Assembly: GCA_049317725.1 (NCBI GenBank)
Contig: JBMOHS010000004.1
Span: 1 to 57,543 of the forward strand
DNA: 57,543 nt
Source of the DNA: CAIOZW01 sp049317725
GTDB lineage: Bacteria > Acidobacteriota > Blastocatellia > RBC074
Reading direction: 5' to 3'
Shown: in pieces, positions 47,715-56,052 of the stretch
Layout: every line of letters begins with the position of its first letter
Numbering within the stretch: position 1 is the stretch's first letter
Notes under the pieces: generated by a model
What the model was told of the DNA's origin: nothing
Database searches by the model: none
What the model saw: the letters and a program-made list of their open reading frames with translations, nothing else
Position numbers and translations under genes: made by a program

Positions 47715-49481
47715 TCACGGGTCTGCCAAGGGGCAGAAGATTCCCGTTGTTGCGGTGATATTGTTGATCCACTCCAGATAAACTGCCAGTTGATCGAGGG
47801 TTCTCGGTGTGGCAGTCGCGAATTCTGTCCTCGCTTGGTTCAAGAGGTCGATGACCCGAGGATTCCCTGGGATTCGAACCATGTTGTTCGGGCCGTTGTA
47901 GAAACAGGTGGTTCGATTGTAGATCGAGAGCGGATAGTTGAAAGTGTTGAGCTGCGCCGCGACGTACTGGGCATTGAGGCGCTGCGCTGGCGTATCCATC
48001 GCGAGAAGGGCATCGACCACCTCGGCATCGTTGAGCGCCGCGCGATTGGCCGTCAGGAGAAAGATTCGACCGACGCCGCCAATCCGGTTGTAGACCTGCT
48101 GGCGAAGCCCGTCGAAGAGGAACCAAGTGTCGACACTGTAGAAACAGGCCGGGGTACACCCATTGTTGACGGTAGGGGGGGTGGGGAGGGCATCAAGAAA
48201 GAGGTTGTCCTCCGTCACACGTCCTTGAGTCAGCGGGATGAGAATGGTGTTGAGGCCGTTCGCAGCATTGCCATTTCCGGGAAGAATCCCTGTATCGACG
48301 TAGTTGGGGAGGTTGGTCTGGGTGACACGATAATCACCCGCTGGAAGTTGGGGAAAACTGAATTCACCATTCTGGTTGGTAACAGTGGGGACCTGCGCCC
48401 CGCCGGGGCTGACCAGGGTAACAGTCACGCCAGGAAGCCCGACCTCTCCCGCATCAACCTGCCCATTGCCATTGCGGTCATTGATGACCCGCCCGCCGAT
48501 CCGGCCCGCGACTGGAGCCGCGAAGGGAATGTAGCCAACCGCGTCGATCTCGGCCTCATCGCTCTGCGCCAGATTTCCAGGAACTCGTCCATTGGCGTCG
48601 GGTACATAGAACTTGGCATCCCGAGTCCGATTGGCATAGACGGCGACATACTTGACCGGGGTCTGGAACTCCCACTGCGAAGAGAAGTCCTCCCCTTCCT
48701 GGGGAGAGGGAGAGGTACCGGCCGGTTGAGCTGTGAATGGGCTGACCCCGTTGAAATCCTTATATCCGTCCGCAATCAGATACTTGAGGGTCGCCTGTGT
48801 CCACTTGTTGTTTGGGGCAATACCGGTTGCCCCAATGCCAAAGTAGTTGGGAGTCCGCCCGGCTCGATCAGCCTCGGCAATGTCATTGGTTCCCCAGACG
48901 GTGAACTCACAGGCTTCGAGAACGACGTTTCCGATGCCCCCTGGGGGCGGGTTGGCGCCGTTGGGGCCGTAGCCAGGGATCTCCGGGTCGAAGACGTGAT
49001 CGATCGAGGTGAAGACGGTCACCTCTCTAGTCTGCGTCTGATCGGTCGCCGAACCGGTTCGCCAGACATACGGGTAGGTTCCGATGTGGACAAAGCGAAA
49101 TCCGGGATTGCGCAACATGCCGCCAATCAGGACCTGGTTGAGTGGATTGAGACTGTCCCGATCCCCCACCTCGTTGGCCGACTGGGTCAGGCTGAAGGCG
49201 TTCAAATTCTCGAAATCGTACCGATCACTGAAGCCATTTCCCGAGTCCCCGGCCAGCGATCCGACATTGATGACATTCGAGGGCGTATAGTAGGCCAGCT
49301 CGGCCAATGAGTAGTTGCCATCGGCGATTCCAGGCTTGGTGGGAATGGTGAATCTCCCCGCCGGACTGTCGTAAGTGACATCCTGCACTAACTGCCCGTG
49401 GGTCGTGGATGTCCACCACCATCCGGCAACACTTGCGCCTGCGACAAGAAGCGACAGGCTGATCAGCAATCTGAGTTTCAA
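47715..49481 (-). CDS. Secreted protein with SdrD B-like / prealbumin-like repeat
   Basis: A 588-residue exported protein. The signal peptide spans about 1-28 (LLISLSLLVAGASVAGWWW). A large N-terminal region of unknown fold (about 30-330; aromatic and Asn-rich) precedes an SdrD B-like/CNA-B-type module: GGRVINDRNGNGQVDAGEVGLPGVTVTL, FSFPQLPAGDYRV. A C-terminal region of about 150 residues contains several Cys (CTPACFYSV, TTCFYNG, FCPL). The start is TTG at 49481 with AGGAGG 5-6 nt upstream. SdrD B modules are extracellular stalks. No LPXTG or other sorting motif is seen. Function unknown, probably a surface or extracellular structural protein. Confidence 0.82.
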   Translation of the reverse strand: MKLRLLISLSLLVAGASVAGWWWTSTTHGQLVQDVTYDSPAGRFTIPTKPGIADGNYSLAELAYYTPSNVINVGSLAGDSGNGFSDRYDFENLNAFSLTQSANEVGDRDSLNPLNQVLIGGMLRNPGFRFVHIGTYPYVWRTGSATDQTQTREVTVFTSIDHVFDPEIPGYGPNGANPPPGGIGNVVLEACEFTVWGTNDIAEADRAGRTPNYFGIGATGIAPNNKWTQATLKYLIADGYKDFNGVSPFTAQPAGTSPSPQEGEDFSSQWEFQTPVKYVAVYANRTRDAKFYVPDANGRVPGNLAQSDEAEIDAVGYIPFAAPVAGRIGGRVINDRNGNGQVDAGEVGLPGVTVTLVSPGGAQVPTVTNQNGEFSFPQLPAGDYRVTQTNLPNYVDTGILPGNGNAANGLNTILIPLTQGRVTEDNLFLDALPTPPTVNNGCTPACFYSVDTWFLFDGLRQQVYNRIGGVGRIFLLTANRAALNDAEVVDALLAMDTPAQRLNAQYVAAQLNTFNYPLSIYNRTTCFYNGPNNMVRIPGNPRVIDLLNQARTEFATATPRTLDQLAVYLEWINNITATTGIFCPLADP

Positions 49482-50215
49482 TCCAACCTCCTCGGATTGT
49501 GGAAGATGTATAGAGTGGCAGCGGTACCGTCAGAGCGGTCGATCTTTCCCGCTTGACAATGCGCGCATCCGACAACAGAGAGTCGTCTCTCCTCAAACTT
49601 GGCACCGGGTGCCATCGACACTCGACGAAAAGGGGGTCAATCGACAGTCGACATGCTTGATGTCCACCAACACGGAAAGAGCAGGCTTGATTGCTCTCAA
49701 TCCTTTCGTGCCTCCAGGCAGATCTCCTCCGCAGCGGGGTCGACCAAAGCACTCAGTGGACTTGGTTAATGCGCGAGGCACACCATTGACAAACAGGGGT
49801 CTTGTCCATCCGAATTCCGCCCTTCTTCTGGAGGGGGCCTCAAGAGGAGTGTTCATCTGGCATTCCAAGGCAAACAAACAGAAAGAAGCCCCACTCCGGG
49901 AAGGGAGGACCAGCTTCGTTGTTCCCCGACGTACGTGGGCACCAGAACAGACAGCAGGGGATCCGCCAGCCGGGGGAGGAGACACTCCTGTGGGTTTGGG
50001 TGAGAACCAGGAGGTCAGAACCGATCCGGACAGATCCAGAAATGGACAGTTACGCCAGTGAGAAGATCAACAACACGTCAGCCAATTGACTGGGAGTTGA
50101 TGGTAGGTAGATTGCCAATAGACTGAAATCTGGCGACTTGGATTCACTAATACGGCGTCAGCCCCATTAAGTTCGAGCCAAAAAGGGCCTGCACTGAGCC
50201 GGCAACTTCAATCCG

Positions 50216-50265
50216 GTCCAATCAGGACCAGTCCCGTCTAATCAAGTCTAATCAAGTCCAGTCGA
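50216..50265. repeat. Five degenerate 10-bp tandem units (GTCYAATCAR type)
   Basis: Units read GTCCAATCAG, GACCAGTCCC, GTCTAATCAA, GTCTAATCAA and GTCCAGTCGA in phase. The two central units are identical. The 10-bp period matches one helical turn. Confidence 0.75.
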
Positions 50266-50520
50266 GCAGGAATCGTCGCAATGGAGGCTATTACCAGCAT
50301 CCCTTGCGCGAGAACCTCGGCGTTAGTACCAGTCACTGCGAGAGCGTGGGGGTGAGGCGCAGTCACCGGGTCCATCAACGGACAGTGCGGAGTATACAAC
50401 TCTCCCCTCCCCACTTCAACCAAATTTTGTCTCTCTCGTCGGTTGAGAGAGCATCACCGATTGGAAGGGGCAGAGTGGAAGATGGTTAATAACAGACCAA
50501 AGGGCATCGTTCTCTGATTC

Positions 50521-50578
50521 TTGCGGGGCCTTTGCGGGGCCCCTTTGCGGGGCCTTTGCGGGGCCCCTTTGCGGGGCC
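50521..50578. repeat. GC-rich alternating 11/13-bp tandem repeat
   Basis: Five TTGCGGGGCC cores occur in tandem with alternating spacing: units of 11 and 13 bp make a 24-bp super-unit repeated about 2.4 times. Each unit is partly self-complementary (GGGGCC followed by GGCCCC), so the run could form strong hairpins on either strand. Confidence 0.85.
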
Positions 50579-50673
50579 ATGGCCGGCGAAGGGCTCAAAT
50601 CGACAGATCTTCCGGAAGGATCTGGTGCCCCGACCAGGAAGAATCGGGATAAGATCGAGCGTTGACTTGTTTT

Positions 50674-50709
50674 GGTTCGACGGGGACGTTTAAGATGTGC
50701 CGTCGAACC
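50674..50709. promoter_or_regulatory. 10-bp inverted repeat, candidate operator/hairpin upstream of the adaptor gene
   Basis: GGTTCGACGG (50674-50683) and CCGTCGAACC (50700-50709) are perfect inverted repeats with a 16-bp centre, just after a TTGACT hexamer at 50662. No T-run follows, so a terminator is less likely than a repressor site or RNA structure. It lies 333 bp before the adaptor ATG. Confidence 0.5.
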
Positions 50710-50761
50710 ACCTTAGATAGATCAGGAGGAGTGGCGCTTCGCCCCCCGTCTTCCGAAGACG

Positions 50762-50788
50762 CGGCGGGTGTGGCGGGTGCGGCGGGTG
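50762..50788. repeat. Three tandem 9-bp units (NGGCGGGTG)
   Basis: CGGCGGGTG, TGGCGGGTG and CGGCGGGTG follow one another, directly after the palindrome GTCTTCCGAAGAC. Confidence 0.8.
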
Positions 50789-51041
50789 AATGAATGAACA
50801 GGGCTGTTGATAGTCAGACGTGCGTGAGGGGAAAAATGGGGCAGGGAGAGCGTCATGATCAGGAATCGTTGAAACATCTGTCCTGCCGGGAGCGTACGGG
50901 CTCCTTGCCTGTCATACTATCTGAGACACCGGGACCGTCGGAGTGGCGGGCAAGCAAGAATGGTAAGAATGTAGAAATAGAGACGAGCTACCGCGGGAGA
51001 GACTCAACTCGAAGGGCGCTTCACAGGAGGGAGCAGAACGC

Positions 51042-52508
51042 ATGGCGTTTTCTCGGAAAAAGAAACTATTGATTGGGAGCGTCGTGCTCCTGGCAGTGAT
51101 TGCCATCGGAGTGGCCAGTTTTTTGTCACGGAGACAGGACCTCGCGGAGGTACAAGTCGCCAAAGTCGTCCGACGTCCGTTCTTGGAGTCGCGGGTCACC
51201 GCCAACGGAGAGGTCCGACCGGTCCAGTTCATCAACCTGACAGCGGAAGTGTCTGGGCGGGTGACCGACGTCTTCGTCAAGGAGGGTGACCAGATTGAGA
51301 AGGGGAAGCCCCTGCTGCGGGTCGACCCGACCCAGCTGGCCTCATCGACGGCGGCGCAAGAGGCGGCCCTGCGCGTGACCCAGGCCGACCTGCTCAACCA
51401 ATCAGCTGTGGTCAGTGCCGCGGAGAATGCAGTCAACACGGCGCGGGCTGGACTGACCAGTGCCCAGGCGGACTTTGAGCGGGCACGAGTCGAGCGCAAC
51501 AACGCCGAGATCGAACTCAAGCGGAGTGCGGACCTGCTGGAAGCCGGAATCACGGCCCGGTCGAGCTATGATACCGCCAAGTTGCGCTTCGACTCGACCA
51601 CGGCCTCGCTCAACGCGGCGAAGGCTCGCGCCGAGCAGGCAGAAGTTCAGGTGCGGGATGCCGAGATTCGCGTCAAGCAGACACAAGCCCTCTTCAGTGG
51701 ATCTCAGGCGCGCGTCGCACAACAGCAGGCCAATCTGGAACAGCAGGCGGATCTGCTGCGACGAACGACCCAGTTTGCTTCGATCAACGGAGTGGTCGTC
51801 GGCCCCATCGTGCAGGTCGGAACCTTTGCGGTCGCCAACTTCCAGTCGACGCCGCTGTTGATCATTGCCGACATGTCGGTGATCAATGTCGAGGTCCGGG
51901 TGGATGAGACCGACATCGCCAATGTCGCAGTGGGGCAGAAGGTTCGGGTCAAGGTCGATGCTCTCGGGGAGCAGGAGATCGAGGGGGAGGTGGTCGAGAA
52001 GGCCGCCTCGGCAGTGACCCGGACGGGGCAGACGATCGCGCAGACGACGGTCGCCGGCTCGCAGGAGGCCAAGGACTTCAAGGTGGTCGTCCGGCTGGTC
52101 AGTCTCAGTGAAGAGGTACGTGGACGGCTTCGACCCGGAATGTCCGCGACCGCGGTCATCACCACCGACCGCCGGGAGCAGGTCATCTCGGTTCCGCTCC
52201 AGGCTCTCGTCGAACGAGAGAGTGAACCAACCAAAGGTGCTCAACCAGCGGCAGAGAAAGCACCGGAAGGGCGCCGCGACCGGAAGACGACCAAAGGAAT
52301 CTTCACTGTCGTCAACAACAAAGCGATCTTCACTCCGGTCGAAACCGGGATCACCGGAGAGAACGACATTGAGATCCTGCGCGGCTTGAACGAAGGGAAG
52401 GAGATCATCATCGGCCCTTATCGTCAACTTCGTACCCTCAAGACCGACCAGGTCATCAAGCGGGAAGAGAAGGCCAAGGCACCAGCGGGCGGTGCGGAGA
52501 AGGGCTAA
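51042..52508 (+). CDS. MacA/HlyD-type efflux periplasmic adaptor
   Basis: A 488-residue membrane-fusion protein linking an inner-membrane transporter to an outer-membrane channel. The N-terminal TM segment (LLIGSVVLLAVIAIGVASFL) leads into a lipoyl half-motif (EVSGRVTDVFVKEGDQIEKG), a long alpha-helical coiled coil rich in Ala/Gln (about 110-235), the second lipoyl half (GVVVGPIVQVGT), and beta-barrel and membrane-proximal domains (RLRPGMSATAVI). The ATG at 51042 has AGGAGG about 11 nt upstream. The MacB-type ATPase gene follows by 109 bp; no permease or TolC-like gene is nearby. Confidence 0.93.
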   Translation: MAFSRKKKLLIGSVVLLAVIAIGVASFLSRRQDLAEVQVAKVVRRPFLESRVTANGEVRPVQFINLTAEVSGRVTDVFVKEGDQIEKGKPLLRVDPTQLASSTAAQEAALRVTQADLLNQSAVVSAAENAVNTARAGLTSAQADFERARVERNNAEIELKRSADLLEAGITARSSYDTAKLRFDSTTASLNAAKARAEQAEVQVRDAEIRVKQTQALFSGSQARVAQQQANLEQQADLLRRTTQFASINGVVVGPIVQVGTFAVANFQSTPLLIIADMSVINVEVRVDETDIANVAVGQKVRVKVDALGEQEIEGEVVEKAASAVTRTGQTIAQTTVAGSQEAKDFKVVVRLVSLSEEVRGRLRPGMSATAVITTDRREQVISVPLQALVERESEPTKGAQPAAEKAPEGRRDRKTTKGIFTVVNNKAIFTPVETGITGENDIEILRGLNEGKEIIIGPYRQLRTLKTDQVIKREEKAKAPAGGAEKG

Positions 52509-52617
52509 TCGAATGGCTCGGTGACCTTCGGGGAGAGGCTTCGGGAGGGACTAATGCGTCCCGGAGCCCTCTCCCCTGGATGTCCGCCAAGTCAAACGAG
52601 AGAGGAAGAGGGCCGGT

Positions 52618-53364
52618 ATGTTGGGAAGAACGGAAGTGCAAGTCGATTCGGTGCGAGCCAGAGCGCAGGAGAATGGTTCGCAAGTCCTGATCCGCACTCA
52701 CGACCTCTGGAAGACCTATACCATGGGCGATGAGGTCATTCACGCGCTCAGTGGCGTCACTTTCCAGATCGAACGCAATGAGTATGTCGCGATTATCGGC
52801 CCCTCCGGTTCCGGTAAGTCGACCCTCATGAATCTGATCGGTTGCCTCGACACGCCATCGAAGGGTGAGTACTGGCTCAACGGAAAGAATGTTGCCCAGA
52901 TGGACGACGATGAGTTGGCGATGATCCGCAACAAGGAGATCGGCTTCGTCTTCCAGACATTCAATCTGCTGCCCCGGGCCAGCGCGCTGCATAATGTCGA
53001 GCTTCCCTTGATCTACAATGGGACTCCGTCCGCGCGGCGGATCGAGATGGCCAAAGCCGCGCTCGAGTCGGTCGAGTTGGGAAACCGGATGTCCCACAAG
53101 CCCAACGAACTCTCCGGCGGACAGCGCCAACGCGTGGCGATCGCCCGTGCACTGGTCAACAGCCCGTCGATCATTCTGGCGGATGAGCCGACGGGGAACC
53201 TCGACTCGAAGACCTCTGTCGAGATCATGCAGCTCTTCGAGAACCTTCACGAACGGGGCAACACGATCATTCTGGTGACGCACGAAGCCGACATCGCCGC
53301 GCACGCCCACCGCGTCATCTCGATTCTGGACGGCAAGATCTTCAAGGACGAGCGGATTCGCTGA
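52618..53364 (+). CDS. MacB/LolD-type ABC transporter ATP-binding protein
   Basis: A 248-residue nucleotide-binding subunit. Walker A GPSGSGKST (61-69), the Q-loop region VFQTFNLLP, signature LSGGQRQRVAIARAL, Walker B ILADEPTGNLD and the H-loop VTHE are intact, so ATP hydrolysis is expected. The sequence type matches ATPases of lipoprotein, macrolide and cell-division (FtsE-like) exporters with FtsX-like permeases. An N-terminal extension of about 22 residues precedes the domain. ATG 52618 has GAGG upstream. Its permease partner is not encoded in the window. Confidence 0.93.
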   Translation: MLGRTEVQVDSVRARAQENGSQVLIRTHDLWKTYTMGDEVIHALSGVTFQIERNEYVAIIGPSGSGKSTLMNLIGCLDTPSKGEYWLNGKNVAQMDDDELAMIRNKEIGFVFQTFNLLPRASALHNVELPLIYNGTPSARRIEMAKAALESVELGNRMSHKPNELSGGQRQRVAIARALVNSPSIILADEPTGNLDSKTSVEIMQLFENLHERGNTIILVTHEADIAAHAHRVISILDGKIFKDERIR

Positions 53365-53394
53365 GCCACCCCTCCCACTTCCCCCCTTCTGCGG

Positions 53395-53423
53395 CTTGAC
53401 TCTGCCTGTCAAGCGGGTACTAT
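53395..53423 (+). promoter_or_regulatory. Promoter of the processing protease with overlapping inverted repeat
   Basis: TTGACT (53396-53401) and TACTAT (53418-53423) are 16 bp apart. The inverted repeat CTTGAC (53395-53400) and GTCAAG (53408-53413), with a 7-bp centre, covers the -35 region and could be an operator. The transcript would have a leader of about 80 nt. Confidence 0.6.
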
Positions 53424-53511
53424 GTGAGGATATCTTGGGGTTTGGCGTACCTTACGGTAGTCAATCTTGGCCCTGATCGGGCGACGTTGGGGATGGCGAG
53501 AGGGGGGCAGT

Positions 53512-55167
53512 ATGAGCAGACGATGGGGACTCGGGATGTTGGTGAGCCTTGGAGCGTTGAGCCTGCTCCTTGTCGGCGGGTTGAGCGCGGTCTCCCGGGT
53601 GGGTGCGCAGCAAGAGACGACCCGGCAGCGCGTCTCGGGCAGCTACCAGGAAGCGGTCAGCCTCATCCGAACCCACCATTTTGGCGAAATGGATGACGAG
53701 ACACTCAGCAAGTCGGCCATCCACGGGATGCTCAAGAGTCTCGATCCCCACTCCGACTACCTCGACCGCAAAGCCTTCCAGGAGTTCAACGAGAAGCAGC
53801 ACAGCCGCTACTACGGGATTGGCTCTCAGATTGGGACACGCCACCGTTCGACCTACATCCTTGAGCCCTTTGAGGGGAGCCCCGCCTCGACAGCGGGCAT
53901 GCGTTATGGGGACCAGATCGTTGCCATCGACGGCGAGGCGAGCGTCAACTGGAGTTCTGATCAAGTCCGATCCAAGCTGCTGGGTGATCGGGGGACTCAG
54001 GTCAAGGTGCAAGTCCGGAGAGTCGGCGTCAACGACCCTGTCTCCATGACGATCACGCGCGATGGGATCGCCCTGCCCTCGATTCCCAACTACTACCTTG
54101 TCACGCCGACGATTGGCTACATTGGCCTGACGCGCAACTTTCAATCGACAACCAGCCGGGAGATGACGATGGCCCGGGCCGAGCTGGCCGAGAAAGGTGC
54201 AACCAGCTTCATCCTTGATTTGCGTCAGAACCGGGGGGGCTACCTCGATCAGGCCGCCAAGGTGTGTGACCAGTTTCTGCAACGCGGACAGACGATCGTC
54301 AGCACGCGAGGGCGACAGGGGCGGAACTTCGATCAAACGATGATTGCTGAGAACGGGGCGAGTGAAAACTCTCCCCTCGTTGTGCTGATCGATCGGGACA
54401 GTGCTTCCGCGTCGGAGATCGTTGCCGGCGCGATCCAGGACCACGATCGCGGGCTGATTGTCGGGGAGCCCAGCTTTGGGAAAGGGCTCGTACAACGTAT
54501 TTTCCCCCTCTTCAACGGAGGGGCTCTCACCTTGACCATCGCCCATTACTACACGCCAAGTGGCCGCCTGATCCAGCGGGACTACTCAAGTGGATCTCTC
54601 TTTGAGTACTACCAGCGACGCTACAACCCGGCCGATGCCCCGCCGCCGGCCCGGACAGAAGAGCGTAAAACCGATCTCGGCCGGACGGTCTACGGCGGAG
54701 GAGGGATCGAGCCAGACGTCAAGGTCGAGAGTGCCGACGTCTTCAATCCGAACCAAAATCGGTTGTACCACGGACTCTTCCTCTTCGTGCGGGAGTTGAT
54801 CGGCGGGCAGATCGCTGCGCACCCCCAATTTCGGGTGGAGAAGTTGACCTATGGTCATCAAATCAAGGGCAATGAGTACCTCGTCACCGATGAGGTGCTC
54901 AAGACATACCGCGGATGGATGGAGAAGTTCTACGCCGATCAACCGGATTACGGGGTGACCCCCGCGATGATCGCCGACCACCTGATCTGGGCCCGCAAGC
55001 AGATCCGCCAGGAGGTGCTCCAGGCCGCCTACGGGAGCGACCGGGCGCAGCAGGGGATGGCCGGGCTCGACCTGCAGCTGCAGCGAGCGATTGCCGAGAT
55101 GCCCAATGCGGCGGAACTGGCGGCTCGGTCCTGGCGACGTAACACAGCGACAAGATTTGACCAATAG
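53512..55167 (+). CDS. S41 family C-terminal processing protease (CtpA-like)
   Basis: A 551-residue exported serine protease. The signal peptide is MSRRWGLGMLVSLGALSLLLVGG and beyond. An N-terminal CtpA region (HHFGEMDDETLSKSAIHGMLKSLDPHS), a PDZ domain (about 100-190, MRYGDQIVAIDGEA) and the S41 catalytic domain follow, with the Ser in DSASASEIVAGA and the Lys in GEPSFGKGLVQ forming the Ser/Lys pair. It has a long C-terminal extension of about 170 residues. ATG 53512 has AGGGGGG 5-6 nt upstream. It probably trims periplasmic proteins. The amidohydrolase gene follows by 22 bp. Confidence 0.93.
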   Translation: MSRRWGLGMLVSLGALSLLLVGGLSAVSRVGAQQETTRQRVSGSYQEAVSLIRTHHFGEMDDETLSKSAIHGMLKSLDPHSDYLDRKAFQEFNEKQHSRYYGIGSQIGTRHRSTYILEPFEGSPASTAGMRYGDQIVAIDGEASVNWSSDQVRSKLLGDRGTQVKVQVRRVGVNDPVSMTITRDGIALPSIPNYYLVTPTIGYIGLTRNFQSTTSREMTMARAELAEKGATSFILDLRQNRGGYLDQAAKVCDQFLQRGQTIVSTRGRQGRNFDQTMIAENGASENSPLVVLIDRDSASASEIVAGAIQDHDRGLIVGEPSFGKGLVQRIFPLFNGGALTLTIAHYYTPSGRLIQRDYSSGSLFEYYQRRYNPADAPPPARTEERKTDLGRTVYGGGGIEPDVKVESADVFNPNQNRLYHGLFLFVRELIGGQIAAHPQFRVEKLTYGHQIKGNEYLVTDEVLKTYRGWMEKFYADQPDYGVTPAMIADHLIWARKQIRQEVLQAAYGSDRAQQGMAGLDLQLQRAIAEMPNAAELAARSWRRNTATRFDQ

Positions 55168-55189
55168 TCTCGGAGGCTCGCCAGACGTC

Positions 55190-56044
55190 ATGCAACTGAT
55201 CGACACCCACCAACACCTTTGGGATCTGGCCCAATTCCGCTACTCTTGGACGGAGCAACAGCCCAAACTGAAACGAAGCTTTCGGCTGGAGGATTACCAG
55301 AAGGCGACCGTGGGGCTCGAGGTCTTGCAGACGGTCCACGTCGAGGCGGACGTCGACGAGCGATTCCGGGAAGCAGAGACGCGCCACGTCCTCGCACTGA
55401 CGGAACGACCGGAGACACGGGTCGGCGGGGTTGTCGCCGCGCTACGACCGGAGTCGAAGGACTTTCCCAAGGAGTTGAAGCGCTGGATCGGCCACCCGGG
55501 GTTCAAAGGGGTTCGCCGCCTTCTCCAATCGGCCCCGGACGACCTGCCCCGCCAGCCGCTCTTTCGCCAGCATCTTCAACTGCTCGGTTCACACGGCTTG
55601 ACCTTCGACCTTTGCCTGCAGGCGCGTCAACTGCCTTTTACCGTTGAGTTGGTCAAGGCCTGTCCCGGCGTGCAGTTCATCCTCGATCATTGCGCCAATC
55701 CCGAGATCCGCACGGGGATCTCCGGGATGTGGCGAGACCAGATCGCCGAGTTGGCGAGTTACCCCCACGTGGCGTGCAAGATCTCTGGTCTGGTCAATAA
55801 CGGCGACTGGGAGCACTGGAAGACCGAGGATCTGCGACCGGCAGTGGAGTGGGTATTGGCATGCTTCGGCTGGGACCGCGTCATGTTTGGCAGCGATTGG
55901 CCGGTCTGTACGGTAGCCTCGTCGCTGCAACGCTGGGTCGAGGCCCTCTCGGAGCTGACGGCGACGGCCAGCGCCGAGAATCGCACCAAGCTCTTCGTCA
56001 CCAATGCCCAGCGATTCTATCGTCTCTCCTCTCCCCAACAGTAG
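55190..56044 (+). CDS. Amidohydrolase-2 family hydrolase (sugar-lactonase-like)
   Basis: A 284-residue TIM-barrel metal-dependent hydrolase. Motifs are DTHQHLWD (5-12; His pair for metal), GFKGVRRLLQ, FDLCLQARQL, ILDHCANP and FGSDWPVC near the C-terminus. The pattern fits L-fuconolactonase and related lactonases of the amidohydrolase-2 family. An open frame extends to 55091 but overlaps the protease gene; ATG 55190 gives the family-typical N-terminus. It stands 22 bp after the protease and converges, 8 bp away, on the next gene. No sugar-acid pathway gene is adjacent. Confidence 0.87.
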   Translation: MQLIDTHQHLWDLAQFRYSWTEQQPKLKRSFRLEDYQKATVGLEVLQTVHVEADVDERFREAETRHVLALTERPETRVGGVVAALRPESKDFPKELKRWIGHPGFKGVRRLLQSAPDDLPRQPLFRQHLQLLGSHGLTFDLCLQARQLPFTVELVKACPGVQFILDHCANPEIRTGISGMWRDQIAELASYPHVACKISGLVNNGDWEHWKTEDLRPAVEWVLACFGWDRVMFGSDWPVCTVASSLQRWVEALSELTATASAENRTKLFVTNAQRFYRLSSPQQ

Positions 56045-56052
56045 ACACCTCC

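Larger units (their letters stand above)
49482..51041. other. 1.56-kb repeat-rich non-coding region
   Basis: No supported gene lies between the SdrD B-like gene and the adaptor gene; short frames lack ribosome binding sites and families. It contains several short tandem repeats and an inverted repeat, listed separately, which suggests a regulatory or unstable segment. Confidence 0.55.

Noticed and set aside
49593..49985. 130-codon minus-strand frame in the repeat-rich region
   Set aside because: No ribosome binding site or recognisable domain; Pro/Arg/Gly-rich composition typical of spurious frames.
50416..50598. 60-codon minus-strand frame with an APQRGPAK repeat
   Set aside because: The peptide repeat merely reflects the GC-rich DNA repeat; no start signal supports translation.
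50216..50788. CRISPR array
   Set aside because: Repeat units are 9-13 bp and directly tandem, with no spacers and no cas genes.
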